Shown here: piece by piece, positions 51,562 to 60,428 of the stretch
How positions within the stretch are numbered: the first letter of the stretch is position 1
Layout of the letters: each line of letters begins with the position of its first letter
From: Flagellimonas_B algarum
GTDB lineage: Bacteria; Bacteroidota; Bacteroidia; Flavobacteriales; Flavobacteriaceae
Assembly: GCF_040513375.1 (NCBI RefSeq)
Contig: NZ_JBEVTG010000001.1
Coordinates: forward strand, 496,001 to 560,000
DNA: 64,000 nt
Direction of reading: 5' to 3'
Program-made: the position numbers and the translations under genes
Notes under the pieces: model-generated
The model's input: only the letters and a program-made list of their open reading frames with translations
The model's database searches: none
Told to the model about the DNA's origin: nothing

Positions 51562-52599
51562 TTATAGTTTGATTTTCATAATGTAATACGGAGGTTTACC
51601 GGAATCTTCAGATCCCGTAAAAGCAGGGGTTTTGTGCAATTGGTTTACCGTAAAGTAAAGATTGCCCTCTCCGTCCAATGCGGTGTTATCGGCCCAATCG
51701 ATCTTGGGGTCACGAACCAACGGTTTCAATTCGCCGGCAGGTGTCAAGACATCGATGCCATAGTGTTGGATGTTGGTGAAATAGTGATTTCCGTCGGCGG
51801 AAGTGGCCACCCCGTCGGAAATGGGCTTTGGTCCAGCGACTTTGATCGCCTTGGAAATCGTATAATCAGAGGCGCCGTTTCGAAATAGGGCCGCAGGCAA
51901 CTGATACCAAGTAGTACCGTTCATGGCGCCATAGTACAAGGTCGATTTATCGGCACTTAAGGTAATGGGATTGATGGCGACACGCGCAGGGGCACCCCCA
52001 AAATGGATCACCTTACCGTCAATGACCATATCGATGTTCTCGGTCTGAACCGTGCGATCTTCGAATCGGCGTACTTCTTTCGTCTTGATATTCAAGGCCA
52101 AAATGCCGGGTTGGGCGATATCGGCCAAATAGATCCACCCATTGACCTCATCGACTGCCAGGTCTTGGACGAAACTTCCTTTGGGCGCCACGGATTCGGG
52201 AAACTCAAAACGGAAAACCTCGCTTTTGGTGGCGATATCGAAACCCCACACCCGGGTCTTGCCATAATTTTGACCCATGTCGACGATCCATAAAGTGTTG
52301 TTGCCATCGATCCGAATCCCCAAAGGGGTATCGATAACCGCAGCGGTAGCAGCGCCTTCACCACGCTGATGGGCCCTGTCAGGAAACGGCACAAAACTGT
52401 TTTTCCCGGTGATTTCGATCAATTGCAGCTTTCCGTTGCCCAAAGGGTGAACGGTGGTGAAAAGATGACCGTCTTGGGTCACTGCAACATTTCCGGGTCG
52501 AAATGGAAGTTCGGCGGCGATTTCGAGTTCTTGCGCTACACCGTTCGCATTGAAAAAGACCAAAGCGAGCAGCGAAAGGATTGTATATTTTTTCATCAT
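51562..52599 (-). CDS. Secreted royal-jelly/yellow (MRJP) family protein
   Basis: The 345-residue protein has a signal peptide (MKKYTILSLLALVFF and on, ending GVAQE) and a six-bladed propeller of the MRJP/yellow type: LWIVDMGQNYG, YLADIAQPGI, and a final YFTNIQHYGIDVL and DNTALDGEGNLYFTVNQLHK. The family in insects includes dopachrome-converting enzymes; the bacterial role is unknown. I start at the double ATG (52599), since a frame from GTG 52668 would hide the signal peptide. It lies inside the repair gene set on the opposite strand. Confidence 0.8.
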   Translation of the reverse strand: MMKKYTILSLLALVFFNANGVAQELEIAAELPFRPGNVAVTQDGHLFTTVHPLGNGKLQLIEITGKNSFVPFPDRAHQRGEGAATAAVIDTPLGIRIDGNNTLWIVDMGQNYGKTRVWGFDIATKSEVFRFEFPESVAPKGSFVQDLAVDEVNGWIYLADIAQPGILALNIKTKEVRRFEDRTVQTENIDMVIDGKVIHFGGAPARVAINPITLSADKSTLYYGAMNGTTWYQLPAALFRNGASDYTISKAIKVAGPKPISDGVATSADGNHYFTNIQHYGIDVLTPAGELKPLVRDPKIDWADNTALDGEGNLYFTVNQLHKTPAFTGSEDSGKPPYYIMKIKL

Positions 52600-52661
52600 T
52601 CGTTTATTTTGGAATCCGATAGTCTGAAAAGAACACTCGAACTTACTGTTTTTTAATCCGA

Positions 52662-53294
52662 ATGACACATCAAATACAAATTGACGGGCAAGAATTCATT
52701 TTACACCCTCTTGGCGGGGTGTTTTGGGTCGATCGTTCCATCTTGCTGATCAGTGATGTGCATTTGGGCAAGGTGGGCCATTTTCGCAAGTTCGGGGCGG
52801 CGGTGCCCCGAAAAGCGGTGCATCGGAATTTCATGGATTTGGATACCATTACCGGGCATTTCAATCCGTTCCATATCTGTTTTCTTGGAGACCTGTTCCA
52901 TTCAAGCATGAACAAAGAATGGGGGCTCTTCGAAAACTGGGTCGCCAAAACACCGGCCAAACTTAGTTTGGTCATTGGCAACCATGACATCATCGCCCGT
53001 GAAAAATTCGAATCGTTGCAGATCGAACTTTTCGAAAGCTTGGAACTTGATGGATTCTTGTTCACCCATCACCCCGAAACCCGCGATGGCTTCTTCAATT
53101 TCTGCGGGCACATCCATCCGGCGATCCGCCTTCAAGGACACGGTCGCCAACGCTTGAAACTATCCTGTTTCTTCAAAACCAAAGGGCAAATGATCCTTCC
53201 GGCTTTCGGTGAATTTACCGGCAACCATACGTTGACCCCTAAAGCAAGTGATGACATATTCGTCATCGCCGAAGGCGAAGTCGTTGCGATTTAA
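52662..53294 (+). CDS. pdeM: Ligase-associated metallophosphoesterase PdeM
   Basis: The 210-residue metallophosphoesterase has the metal-binding motifs ISDVHLGK (D32, H34), GDLFHS, GNHD and CGHIHP in order. It is the fourth member of the ligase-associated DNA-damage set, in which the endonuclease PdeM accompanies the exonuclease, ligase and helicase. It is divergent from the MRJP gene and starts 62 bp from its ATG. Confidence 0.9.
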   Translation: MTHQIQIDGQEFILHPLGGVFWVDRSILLISDVHLGKVGHFRKFGAAVPRKAVHRNFMDLDTITGHFNPFHICFLGDLFHSSMNKEWGLFENWVAKTPAKLSLVIGNHDIIAREKFESLQIELFESLELDGFLFTHHPETRDGFFNFCGHIHPAIRLQGHGRQRLKLSCFFKTKGQMILPAFGEFTGNHTLTPKASDDIFVIAEGEVVAI

Positions 53295-53338
53295 GAAAAA
53301 ACCCCTGCGTGATACCTGTATGGGCCACTTTCCTTTTT

Positions 53339-53346
53339 TATCTTTG
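53339..53346 (+). promoter_or_regulatory. -7 box (TATCTTTG) for mfd
   Basis: A perfect TAnnTTTG box 17 bp before the TTG start at 53364; it supports that start. Confidence 0.6.
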
Positions 53347-53363
53347 CCGACAAATAATTTGGA

Positions 53364-56300
53364 TTGACCAAATCGTCCATTCTAGCTCGTTTTGAACAGT
53401 CTCCGAACCTTGGGAAACTGCGGCAGTCCATTGCCCAAAACCAACATCCGATAAAAACCAAAGGCCTAGTCGGTTCTTCACTTTCGCTGGCCGTTACCTC
53501 GCTGTTCCATAGCATGGATGCCCCCTTTTTGGTACTCTTATCGGATAAGGAAGAAGCCGCGTATTACTTGAACGATCTCGAACAGCTCGTTGGTGAAAAC
53601 GAGGTGCTCTTTTACCCTGGCAGTTACCGTCGCCCCTATGAAATCGAAGCCACTGATAACGCCAATGTGTTGCTTCGCGCCGAGGTGCTGAATCGGATCA
53701 ACTCGCGTAAGAAACCGGCGATCATCGTGAGTTATCCAGACGCGCTGTTCGAAAAAGTGGTCACGCGCAAGGAGCTGGATAAGAACACCTTGAAAATCAA
53801 ATTGCAAGATACGCTGTCACTTGATTTTTTGAACGAAGTGCTTTTCGAGTACCAATTCGAACGCGTTGATTTCGTCACCGAACCGGGTGAGTTTTCCGTT
53901 CGAGGGGGAATCGTCGATGTTTTTTCCTTCTCACACGACCAACCTTATCGCATCGAGTTCTTTGGCGATGAAGTCGATAGCATACGAACCTTCGACGTCG
54001 AGACCCAGCTGTCAACCGACAAGGTCAATCGCATCACCATCATCCCCAACGTTGAGAACAAATTTCTGCAAGAGACCCGAGAAGGGTTTTTAAAGTACAT
54101 TTCACCCAAAACGGTGATTTTCTCAAAGAACCTCGAGCTGTGTTATCATCGCATCGATACGAACTTTGAAAAGGCCAAAGCGAGTTTCGAATCCCTTAGT
54201 CAAGAAATCAAACATGCCCAACCTGAAGAACTTTTTGTCAATGCCGACGCCCTAAAGGAGCAATTCAGTCGGTTCAGCCTCATTGAACTCGATGGAAGTG
54301 ACGGAATCACGATCGATTTCGGCAATAAACCCCAACCGGCCTTCAACAAGAAATTCGAATTATTGGTCGACGACTTGGTCGACAATGATGCCAAAGGATA
54401 CCAGAACATCATCTGCTGTGCTACCGAACAGCAGGCCCAACGCCTCAATGATATTCTCGAAACACTTAAGGAAGGAACCGAACCATCTGGTCAAAAAGTA
54501 TTCGGTTACCAAACTATGGTCTTGCCGCTTTACCAGGGGTTCATCGACCATGGCAGCAAATTGGTCTGCTACACGGATCACCAGATATTCGAACGTTACC
54601 ATAAATTCTCGTTGCGGAACGGCTATGCGAAAAAACAGGCGATTACGCTGAATGAGCTCAACAAACTGGAACTGGGCGATTACGTCACCCATATCGACCA
54701 CGGCATCGGCAAGTTCGGTGGCTTACAAAAAATCGAGGTAGAATCGAAACAGCAGGAAGCCATCAAATTGATCTATGGTGATCGTGACATCCTGTATGTC
54801 AGCATCCACTCGCTACATAAGATTTCAAAATACAACGGTAAGGACGGCGCCGTTCCCAAAATCTATAAGCTGGGTTCGGCGGCTTGGAAAAAGTTAAAGC
54901 AGAAAACCAAGAGCCGGGTCAAAAAAATCGCTTTCGACCTGATCAAAGTCTATGCGAAACGGCGCATGGAGAAGGGATATCAATACGATCCCGACAGTTA
55001 TTTGCAGCATGAACTCGAAGCTTCGTTCATGTACGAAGACACGCCGGACCAAGCCAAGGCCACCAGTGACGTCAAGAAGGATATGGAGAGTGAACGTCCC
55101 ATGGATCGCTTGGTCTGTGGTGATGTGGGCTTCGGAAAAACCGAAGTAGCCATTCGTGCAGCCTTCAAGGCCGTTGATAACGGCAAACAAGTCGCTGTTT
55201 TGGTGCCGACCACCATCTTGGCGTTTCAGCACAACAACACCTTTAAGAAGCGGTTCGGTGAATTACCGGTGACCGTCGATTACCTGAATCGGTTTCGTTC
55301 GGCCAAAGAGAAGCGGGAAATCCTCGAACGCCTTTCCCAGGGACGTATCGATATCATTATCGGAACCCACCAACTGGTCAACAAAAGCGTCCAGTTCAAG
55401 GATCTGGGGTTGCTTATCGTGGATGAAGAACAAAAATTCGGGGTAGCGGTTAAGGACAAATTAAAATCGATCAAACAAAATGTCGACGTCTTGACCTTGA
55501 CGGCCACGCCCATTCCGCGAACTTTACAATTCAGTTTGATGGCCGCACGGGACCTATCGGTCATCAATACCCCGCCTCCTAACCGATATCCGATCGAAAG
55601 TCGGGTCATTCGCTTCAATGAGGAAATCATCCGCGATGCCGTTTCTTATGAAATCCAACGGGGCGGTCAAGTCTTTTTCATCCACAACCGCATAGAGAAC
55701 ATCAAAGAAGTCGCTGGCATGATACAACGACTGGTCCCCGATGCCAAGATCGGAATCGGACACGGTCAAATGGAAGGCAAGAAACTCGAACAATTGATGC
55801 TGGCCTTCATGAACGGCGAGTTCGACGTATTGGTTTCGACAACGATCGTCGAAAGTGGATTGGACGTGACCAATGCCAACACCATCTTCATACACAATGC
55901 CAATAATTTCGGTTTGAGTGACCTGCATCAAATGCGGGGTCGCGTTGGTCGTAGCAACAAAAAGGCCTTCTGCTTTTTCATCACCCCACCTTATGAAGTG
56001 ATGACCCCTGATGCCCGAAAACGCATCCAAGCCCTGGAACAGTTCACCGAATTGGGCAGTGGTTTCAACATCGCCATGAAGGATTTGGAAATCCGGGGTG
56101 CCGGTGACCTCCTGGGAGGCGAGCAAAGCGGTTTCATCAACGAGATCGGTTTTGAGACCTACCAAAAAATATTGAGCGAAGCCATTGAAGAATTAAAGGA
56201 AAACGAATTCAAAGCGCTATACGAAGAAGTCGAGGGGCCACAAGACAAGGTATTCGTTAAGGATACCCAATTGGATACTGATTTCGAACTTCTGTTCCCC

Positions 56301-56738
56301 GATGGGTACATCAATAACATCACCGAACGATTGACCTTGTATACGGCCTTGAACAAGGTGACCGATGAGGATGGGTTGATTGCCTTCGAGCGGCAGCTGG
56401 TAGACCGTTTTGGTGAATTGCCACAACAAGCTATCGATCTCCTGAACAGTGTGCGTATCAAATGGAAGGCCACCGCCATCGGATTGGAACGCGTCATTTT
56501 GAAAAAAGGGAAGTTCTTGGGTTATTTCATCGCCGATCAAGAGTCGGCCTATTACCAAAGTGAATCGTTTACCAAGGTGCTGCATTACGTCCAACAGCAT
56601 CCAAACCAATGCCAATTGAAAGAGAAACAGACCCGGAATGGACTGCGGTTGCTTTTGGTATTCGACGAAGTCACTTCGGTAGACGCGGTCTTGGAGGTTT
56701 TGAACCCACTGGTTACCATTCCGAAGCCAACCCCTTAA
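53364..56738 (+). CDS. mfd: Transcription-repair coupling factor
   Basis: The 1124-residue Mfd releases RNA polymerase stalled at DNA damage and recruits UvrA. It has the UvrB-like N-terminal module (VLFYPGSYRRPYE), the RNA-polymerase-interaction domain (LGDYVTHIDHGIGKFGG) and the helicase core with GDVGFGKTEVA (K592), DEEQ (D687) and LHQMRGRVGRS, and a C-terminal TRCF domain. The start is TTG 53364, 17 bp after a -7 box. The tail overlaps the next, opposite-strand gene by 4 bp. Confidence 0.95.
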   Translation: MTKSSILARFEQSPNLGKLRQSIAQNQHPIKTKGLVGSSLSLAVTSLFHSMDAPFLVLLSDKEEAAYYLNDLEQLVGENEVLFYPGSYRRPYEIEATDNANVLLRAEVLNRINSRKKPAIIVSYPDALFEKVVTRKELDKNTLKIKLQDTLSLDFLNEVLFEYQFERVDFVTEPGEFSVRGGIVDVFSFSHDQPYRIEFFGDEVDSIRTFDVETQLSTDKVNRITIIPNVENKFLQETREGFLKYISPKTVIFSKNLELCYHRIDTNFEKAKASFESLSQEIKHAQPEELFVNADALKEQFSRFSLIELDGSDGITIDFGNKPQPAFNKKFELLVDDLVDNDAKGYQNIICCATEQQAQRLNDILETLKEGTEPSGQKVFGYQTMVLPLYQGFIDHGSKLVCYTDHQIFERYHKFSLRNGYAKKQAITLNELNKLELGDYVTHIDHGIGKFGGLQKIEVESKQQEAIKLIYGDRDILYVSIHSLHKISKYNGKDGAVPKIYKLGSAAWKKLKQKTKSRVKKIAFDLIKVYAKRRMEKGYQYDPDSYLQHELEASFMYEDTPDQAKATSDVKKDMESERPMDRLVCGDVGFGKTEVAIRAAFKAVDNGKQVAVLVPTTILAFQHNNTFKKRFGELPVTVDYLNRFRSAKEKREILERLSQGRIDIIIGTHQLVNKSVQFKDLGLLIVDEEQKFGVAVKDKLKSIKQNVDVLTLTATPIPRTLQFSLMAARDLSVINTPPPNRYPIESRVIRFNEEIIRDAVSYEIQRGGQVFFIHNRIENIKEVAGMIQRLVPDAKIGIGHGQMEGKKLEQLMLAFMNGEFDVLVSTTIVESGLDVTNANTIFIHNANNFGLSDLHQMRGRVGRSNKKAFCFFITPPYEVMTPDARKRIQALEQFTELGSGFNIAMKDLEIRGAGDLLGGEQSGFINEIGFETYQKILSEAIEELKENEFKALYEEVEGPQDKVFVKDTQLDTDFELLFPDGYINNITERLTLYTALNKVTDEDGLIAFERQLVDRFGELPQQAIDLLNSVRIKWKATAIGLERVILKKGKFLGYFIADQESAYYQSESFTKVLHYVQQHPNQCQLKEKQTRNGLRLLLVFDEVTSVDAVLEVLNPLVTIPKPTP

Positions 56739-57544
56739 TCCGTTCCCTTGACTAGGGTCGAAACTTTATAAAGCAAAACCACTTCAAGGATGACCGTCGG
56801 AAAAAACAAGAACAAGGCCAAGGGTGCTAACAACACCGAGATCATACAGAGGGCCATCGATATCTCGGCTATCCCAGCGGCGACGCCCGTGGCACCTAAT
56901 ACCTGTCTCGATTTCAGGATCGATATCCCGAATAGCAAACCCAGGGCCCCCAGGGTGACCCCTTCGGCCAAAAAGAGGGATTCACGCCCCCAAGCCGTGT
57001 TGAAGACCGAAACGATATCATAGGTATAAAAACACAATACGGCGATCATCATCAAGACCGTAGCGATCTTCATGAGGTAGTTGCGCAATATTTTACCGGA
57101 AACCAGAAAACCGTAAAGCAAGAGAAGGTTGCACAACAAAACAACGACCTTGCAAACGACATACCCCCACTGGCCATAGATGAACTCCCCATCTTCTATT
57201 TGAAAATAATCGGCAAATCCTTCGAAGAACGCACCGACGGCGAAGAGGATTCCGGCTATCCAGGAAATGGTCAACAAAGTGTGGACCGATTTCGTTTCGC
57301 CCGCATCGATCGTTAATAGCGGTTCCTGACCATAGTCGGTACCTTCAGCTTGTAAGCTTTCAAAGTCATAATCCAATGCGGAAAGAATGGTTTTTATGGT
57401 ATAACTCCTTGGTGTCACCTCACCGTTCTCGATACGTTGTAAGGTGCGTACATTGATGTTGCACCGATCGACCAATTCGTCTTGGGTCAATCCTTTTTGT
57501 TTGCGAAGTTCGGTAATCCGTAATCCTAAATCTGGCTGTTTCAT
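56735..57544 (-). CDS. XRE-type regulator fused to a membrane domain
   Basis: The 269-residue protein has an N-terminal XRE helix-turn-helix (about 3-62; ITELRKQKGLTQDELVDRC and RTLQRIENGEVTPR) and then about six membrane helices (about 90-265), with FQIEDGEFIYGQWGY in a loop. Such proteins keep the DNA-binding part in the cytosol at the membrane. ATG 57544 is used because the longer frame begins at TTG 57571. Its signal and target are unknown. Confidence 0.85.
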   Translation of the reverse strand: MKQPDLGLRITELRKQKGLTQDELVDRCNINVRTLQRIENGEVTPRSYTIKTILSALDYDFESLQAEGTDYGQEPLLTIDAGETKSVHTLLTISWIAGILFAVGAFFEGFADYFQIEDGEFIYGQWGYVVCKVVVLLCNLLLLYGFLVSGKILRNYLMKIATVLMMIAVLCFYTYDIVSVFNTAWGRESLFLAEGVTLGALGLLFGISILKSRQVLGATGVAAGIAEISMALCMISVLLAPLALFLFFPTVILEVVLLYKVSTLVKGTD

Positions 57545-57669
57545 AATTGTCGCTTTCGGTTCATGGGGCAATGTTACACCCTAACCCCTGACCCACCAAG
57601 TATTCCTGGCGACGTTGACCCGACATTGAAACGACATTTGCCATGACGCCAATAAACAAAGGGTTCCGC

Positions 57670-58329
57670 CTAAAGTGTTTTGAGATCTTTAATGGTCTTA
57701 AAGGCGACATCGACCTGTTCATCATTGACCAAAATGGTGAATTCGTTGGTCGTCGAAATCACCTCATAAAGCAAGATCCCCTCCCAGGCCAACCTTTGGA
57801 AAATAAAGTAGTAGATCCCGGGCACCGAAACATTCTCAGCGGGTAGCTTGACCGTGACCGACGAAAGGTTGCCCTCTTTTTGGGTACAACGTTCATCGCG
57901 GAACAATTCCTCAACGACCTTATCAAGAGTGTTGCTGACCACGATGTTGATTTCATTGACACCCCGCGAAGAGGTATAGAAAATATCTTGGTTGTTGTGC
58001 ACTTCTTCCAAGAGTTTTGCCTGCTGGGCCAAAATGGTTTCAGAAGAAAGAAAGGTGTAATCGGTCAAATTCGAACGTACCGTAATCTCCCCGATATTCT
58101 TCAAGACCTTGACGATTTTATGGGTTGCCCTGAATTCGAGATCGTCCGACAAACGTTTCAAGGCCATCACGATGGCCCCGTTGCGCACATCCTTACCCAG
58201 TTCCTCCTCGATTTCGGGTTTGACGATACGGGAAAGGGATGTCAAGTTGATGATTCCTTGTGCCAAGGCACTTTGCAAAAAAGGCTTCTTCTTGATATAC
58301 TGCTCGACAACGGCGGATATGGTTTTCAC
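57670..58329 (-). CDS. ACT-domain-like protein, aspartate-kinase related
   Basis: The 219-residue protein carries an N-terminal helical part (about 1-70) and two beta-alpha-beta ACT-like units: SRGVNEINIVVSNTLDKVVEELF, and LPAENVSVPGIYYFIFQRLAWEGILLYEVISTTNEFTILV, where the second strongly resembles the regulatory part of aspartate kinases. No kinase domain is present. It may sense an amino acid. The start is GTG 58329, with no earlier ATG in the frame. Confidence 0.68.
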   Translation of the reverse strand: MKTISAVVEQYIKKKPFLQSALAQGIINLTSLSRIVKPEIEEELGKDVRNGAIVMALKRLSDDLEFRATHKIVKVLKNIGEITVRSNLTDYTFLSSETILAQQAKLLEEVHNNQDIFYTSSRGVNEINIVVSNTLDKVVEELFRDERCTQKEGNLSSVTVKLPAENVSVPGIYYFIFQRLAWEGILLYEVISTTNEFTILVNDEQVDVAFKTIKDLKTL

Positions 58330-58381
58330 GTTTGTTTGATTTGAGGCGAAAATAACAATTTGTTACAAATAACACAAATGG

Positions 58382-58741
58382 TTAAAAATAGTAGAATGCA
58401 TGCTGTAGGTGTTCTATTTCGAATCGCGTTCCTTTTTGTAGCACGGTAATGATATCGAACCGGACTTCGAACGAAATATCATTCTCGGTCACATAAGCAT
58501 CGGCAGCAGTCAATAGCAACCGTATCTTTTTTCGGTCGACCGCAAGGGCTATGGGCCGCAAGGAGTCATTTTTCCTCGACTTGACTTCGATGATACAGAT
58601 AGTCTCATCGATCCGTGCGATGATATCGATTTCAGCGCGTTGAAACCGCCAGTTCCGTTCCAATACCTCGTATCCCCTCGCTTCTAAAAAAGTGACCGCT
58701 TTTGCCTCACCTATCCTTCCAAAATCATGGTGTTTCCCCAT
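58382..58741 (-). CDS. YraN/UPF0102 family endonuclease-like protein
   Basis: The 119-residue protein has the UPF0102 pattern: GRIGEAKAVTFLEARGYEVLERNWRF, then AEIDIIARIDETICIIEVKSRKN with the D-(x)n-E-x-K residues of the endonuclease fold. A role in nucleic-acid processing is likely but not known. It stands on its own, divergent from the DUF1800 operon. Confidence 0.9.
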   Translation of the reverse strand: MGKHHDFGRIGEAKAVTFLEARGYEVLERNWRFQRAEIDIIARIDETICIIEVKSRKNDSLRPIALAVDRKKIRLLLTAADAYVTENDISFEVRFDIITVLQKGTRFEIEHLQHAFYYF

Positions 58742-58768
58742 GATTTTTATGAAAATCGAAAATAATTG

Positions 58769-58800
58769 TGCATTTCATCGAAAAAATATGTATTTCATCG
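58769..58800. repeat. 12-bp direct repeat, 20-bp period
   Basis: TGCATTTCATCG (58769-58780) and TGTATTTCATCG (58789-58800) are spaced about two helical turns in the gap between yraN and the DUF1800 gene. They may be a regulator site for either gene. The 164-bp gap contains no gene. Confidence 0.55.
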
Positions 58801-58817
58801 TTCCGCTGACGTTAAGA

Positions 58818-58830
58818 TTGTAATTTACAA
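58818..58830. promoter_or_regulatory. Perfect inverted repeat TTGTAA-T-TTACAA
   Basis: A 13-base perfect dyad in the same gap, 76 bp before the DUF1800 ATG, possibly an operator. Confidence 0.45.
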
Positions 58831-58905
58831 CCTCAAATGAACCACACCTACCTTAAGCACATAGTAACCCCAAAGCTATGAACTTAAAAAACGCCAGACT
58901 TTGCT

Positions 58906-60414
58906 ATGGAAGCATTCATTAATTGCAACACTGCAACATTGGCGCCCTATGCTACTCCATTGGATGAGTTGCGAGCGGCGCATTTGTACCGGAGATTAGG
59001 CTTTAGCGCTGACGTACAGACCATCGATCAAGCCGTTGGTCAAACGGCCGACACCTTGGTCGACACTTTGGTCAACCAAGCCTTGAACACCCCACCCATC
59101 GCCCCTCCTGCTTGGGCCGATTGGACCAATGCCGAATATCCTGCCGACGACGATTTAGCAAGACAAGTTAGACGTACACAACGTGAAGAGTTCGCCACCG
59201 CCTATGGTAATGGCATGCTTGATTTCAACCTACGTGACCGTCTAAGTTTCTTTTGGAGCAACCACTTCGTCACCGAAATCGACGTCTACGACTGTAACTC
59301 CTTTTTGTACTATTATATCAATTGTTTACAACGGAATGCCATTGGCAATTTCAAAACGTTTGTAAGCGAGATCGGATTGACCAGCGCTATGCTGTTTTAT
59401 CTGGATGGTGCTTATAATAATGGAAACAACCCCAACGAAAACTACGCTCGTGAGCTATACGAACTGTTCTCTTTAGGGGAAGGAAACGGCTATACCGAGG
59501 AAGATATCATCGAAACCGCACGCGCGCTTTCAGGATACACGAACCGTGGGGAAGTCGGATGTACCCCTGTCACCTTCAATCCGGAACGCCACGATACCGG
59601 CACCAAGACCATTTTAGGCCAGACCGGAGCCTGGGGGTATGACGACGTGATGGATATCCTTTTCGATCAGCGACCCAATGAAATCGCCACTTTTATTTGT
59701 GGTAAACTGTATGAGTTCTTCGTGCATCCGGATTCATCGGATGATGCCGGAAACGCCCAGACGATCATCGCCGGAATGGCGAACACCTTTGTCGCGAATA
59801 ACTTTGAGATCGCACCGGTATTATCGCAATTGTTCAAGAGTGAACACTTCTTTGACGAAACCGCTATAGGGGTCATCATCAAAAGTCCTTTCGATTTATA
59901 TATGGGCTTGATCAAGGAGACCGGGTTCGCCTATGACGACGGAACCGTAATCAATGCCATCGATGCCGCCGAATTGATCGGACAAAGTCTTTTCGACCCC
60001 GTCGACGTGGCCGGATGGCAACGCGACCGTCAATGGATCAATACGAATTATATCATTGGGCGGTGGTTGACCATGGAAGTCTTTTTGGAACGCTTCTTTA
60101 TGGCAAACCCCGAACAATTCAGGACCTTGGCCATGGATGCGGTCGGTGCGGCCGATAGCAATACCAGTAACCCCGAAACAGTGGTTCGGGCCTTGGTGAA
60201 CAAGTTCACCCCTAAGGGCCTATTGACCGAGGCCGATTTTGAAATCGCCATGGACGCGTTCAAGATCGATGACGTTCCCGAGAACTACTATTCCCCCGAT
60301 TATATCGATGGGGGATTGAGCTTATGGATGCTCGCCGTCAGTAGCGAAGTACCCTTACAAGTCTACACCTTGATGCGACACCTATCTAGGGAACCGGAAT
60401 TTCAACTCAAATAA
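58906..60414 (+). CDS. DUF1800 family protein
   Basis: The 502-residue protein matches DUF1800: an AAHLYRRLGFSADVQTI opening, DRLSFFWSNHFVTE, NYARELYELFSLGEGNGYTEEDIIETARALSGY and DVAGWQRDRQWIN segments. No signal peptide is obvious. DUF1800 proteins are nearly always paired with a DUF1501 protein, as here with a 14-bp gap. The function of the pair is unknown; a role in periplasmic or surface material has been suggested for relatives. Confidence 0.9.
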   Translation: MEAFINCNTATLAPYATPLDELRAAHLYRRLGFSADVQTIDQAVGQTADTLVDTLVNQALNTPPIAPPAWADWTNAEYPADDDLARQVRRTQREEFATAYGNGMLDFNLRDRLSFFWSNHFVTEIDVYDCNSFLYYYINCLQRNAIGNFKTFVSEIGLTSAMLFYLDGAYNNGNNPNENYARELYELFSLGEGNGYTEEDIIETARALSGYTNRGEVGCTPVTFNPERHDTGTKTILGQTGAWGYDDVMDILFDQRPNEIATFICGKLYEFFVHPDSSDDAGNAQTIIAGMANTFVANNFEIAPVLSQLFKSEHFFDETAIGVIIKSPFDLYMGLIKETGFAYDDGTVINAIDAAELIGQSLFDPVDVAGWQRDRQWINTNYIIGRWLTMEVFLERFFMANPEQFRTLAMDAVGAADSNTSNPETVVRALVNKFTPKGLLTEADFEIAMDAFKIDDVPENYYSPDYIDGGLSLWMLAVSSEVPLQVYTLMRHLSREPEFQLK

Positions 60415-60428
60415 ACACCTACTATACT

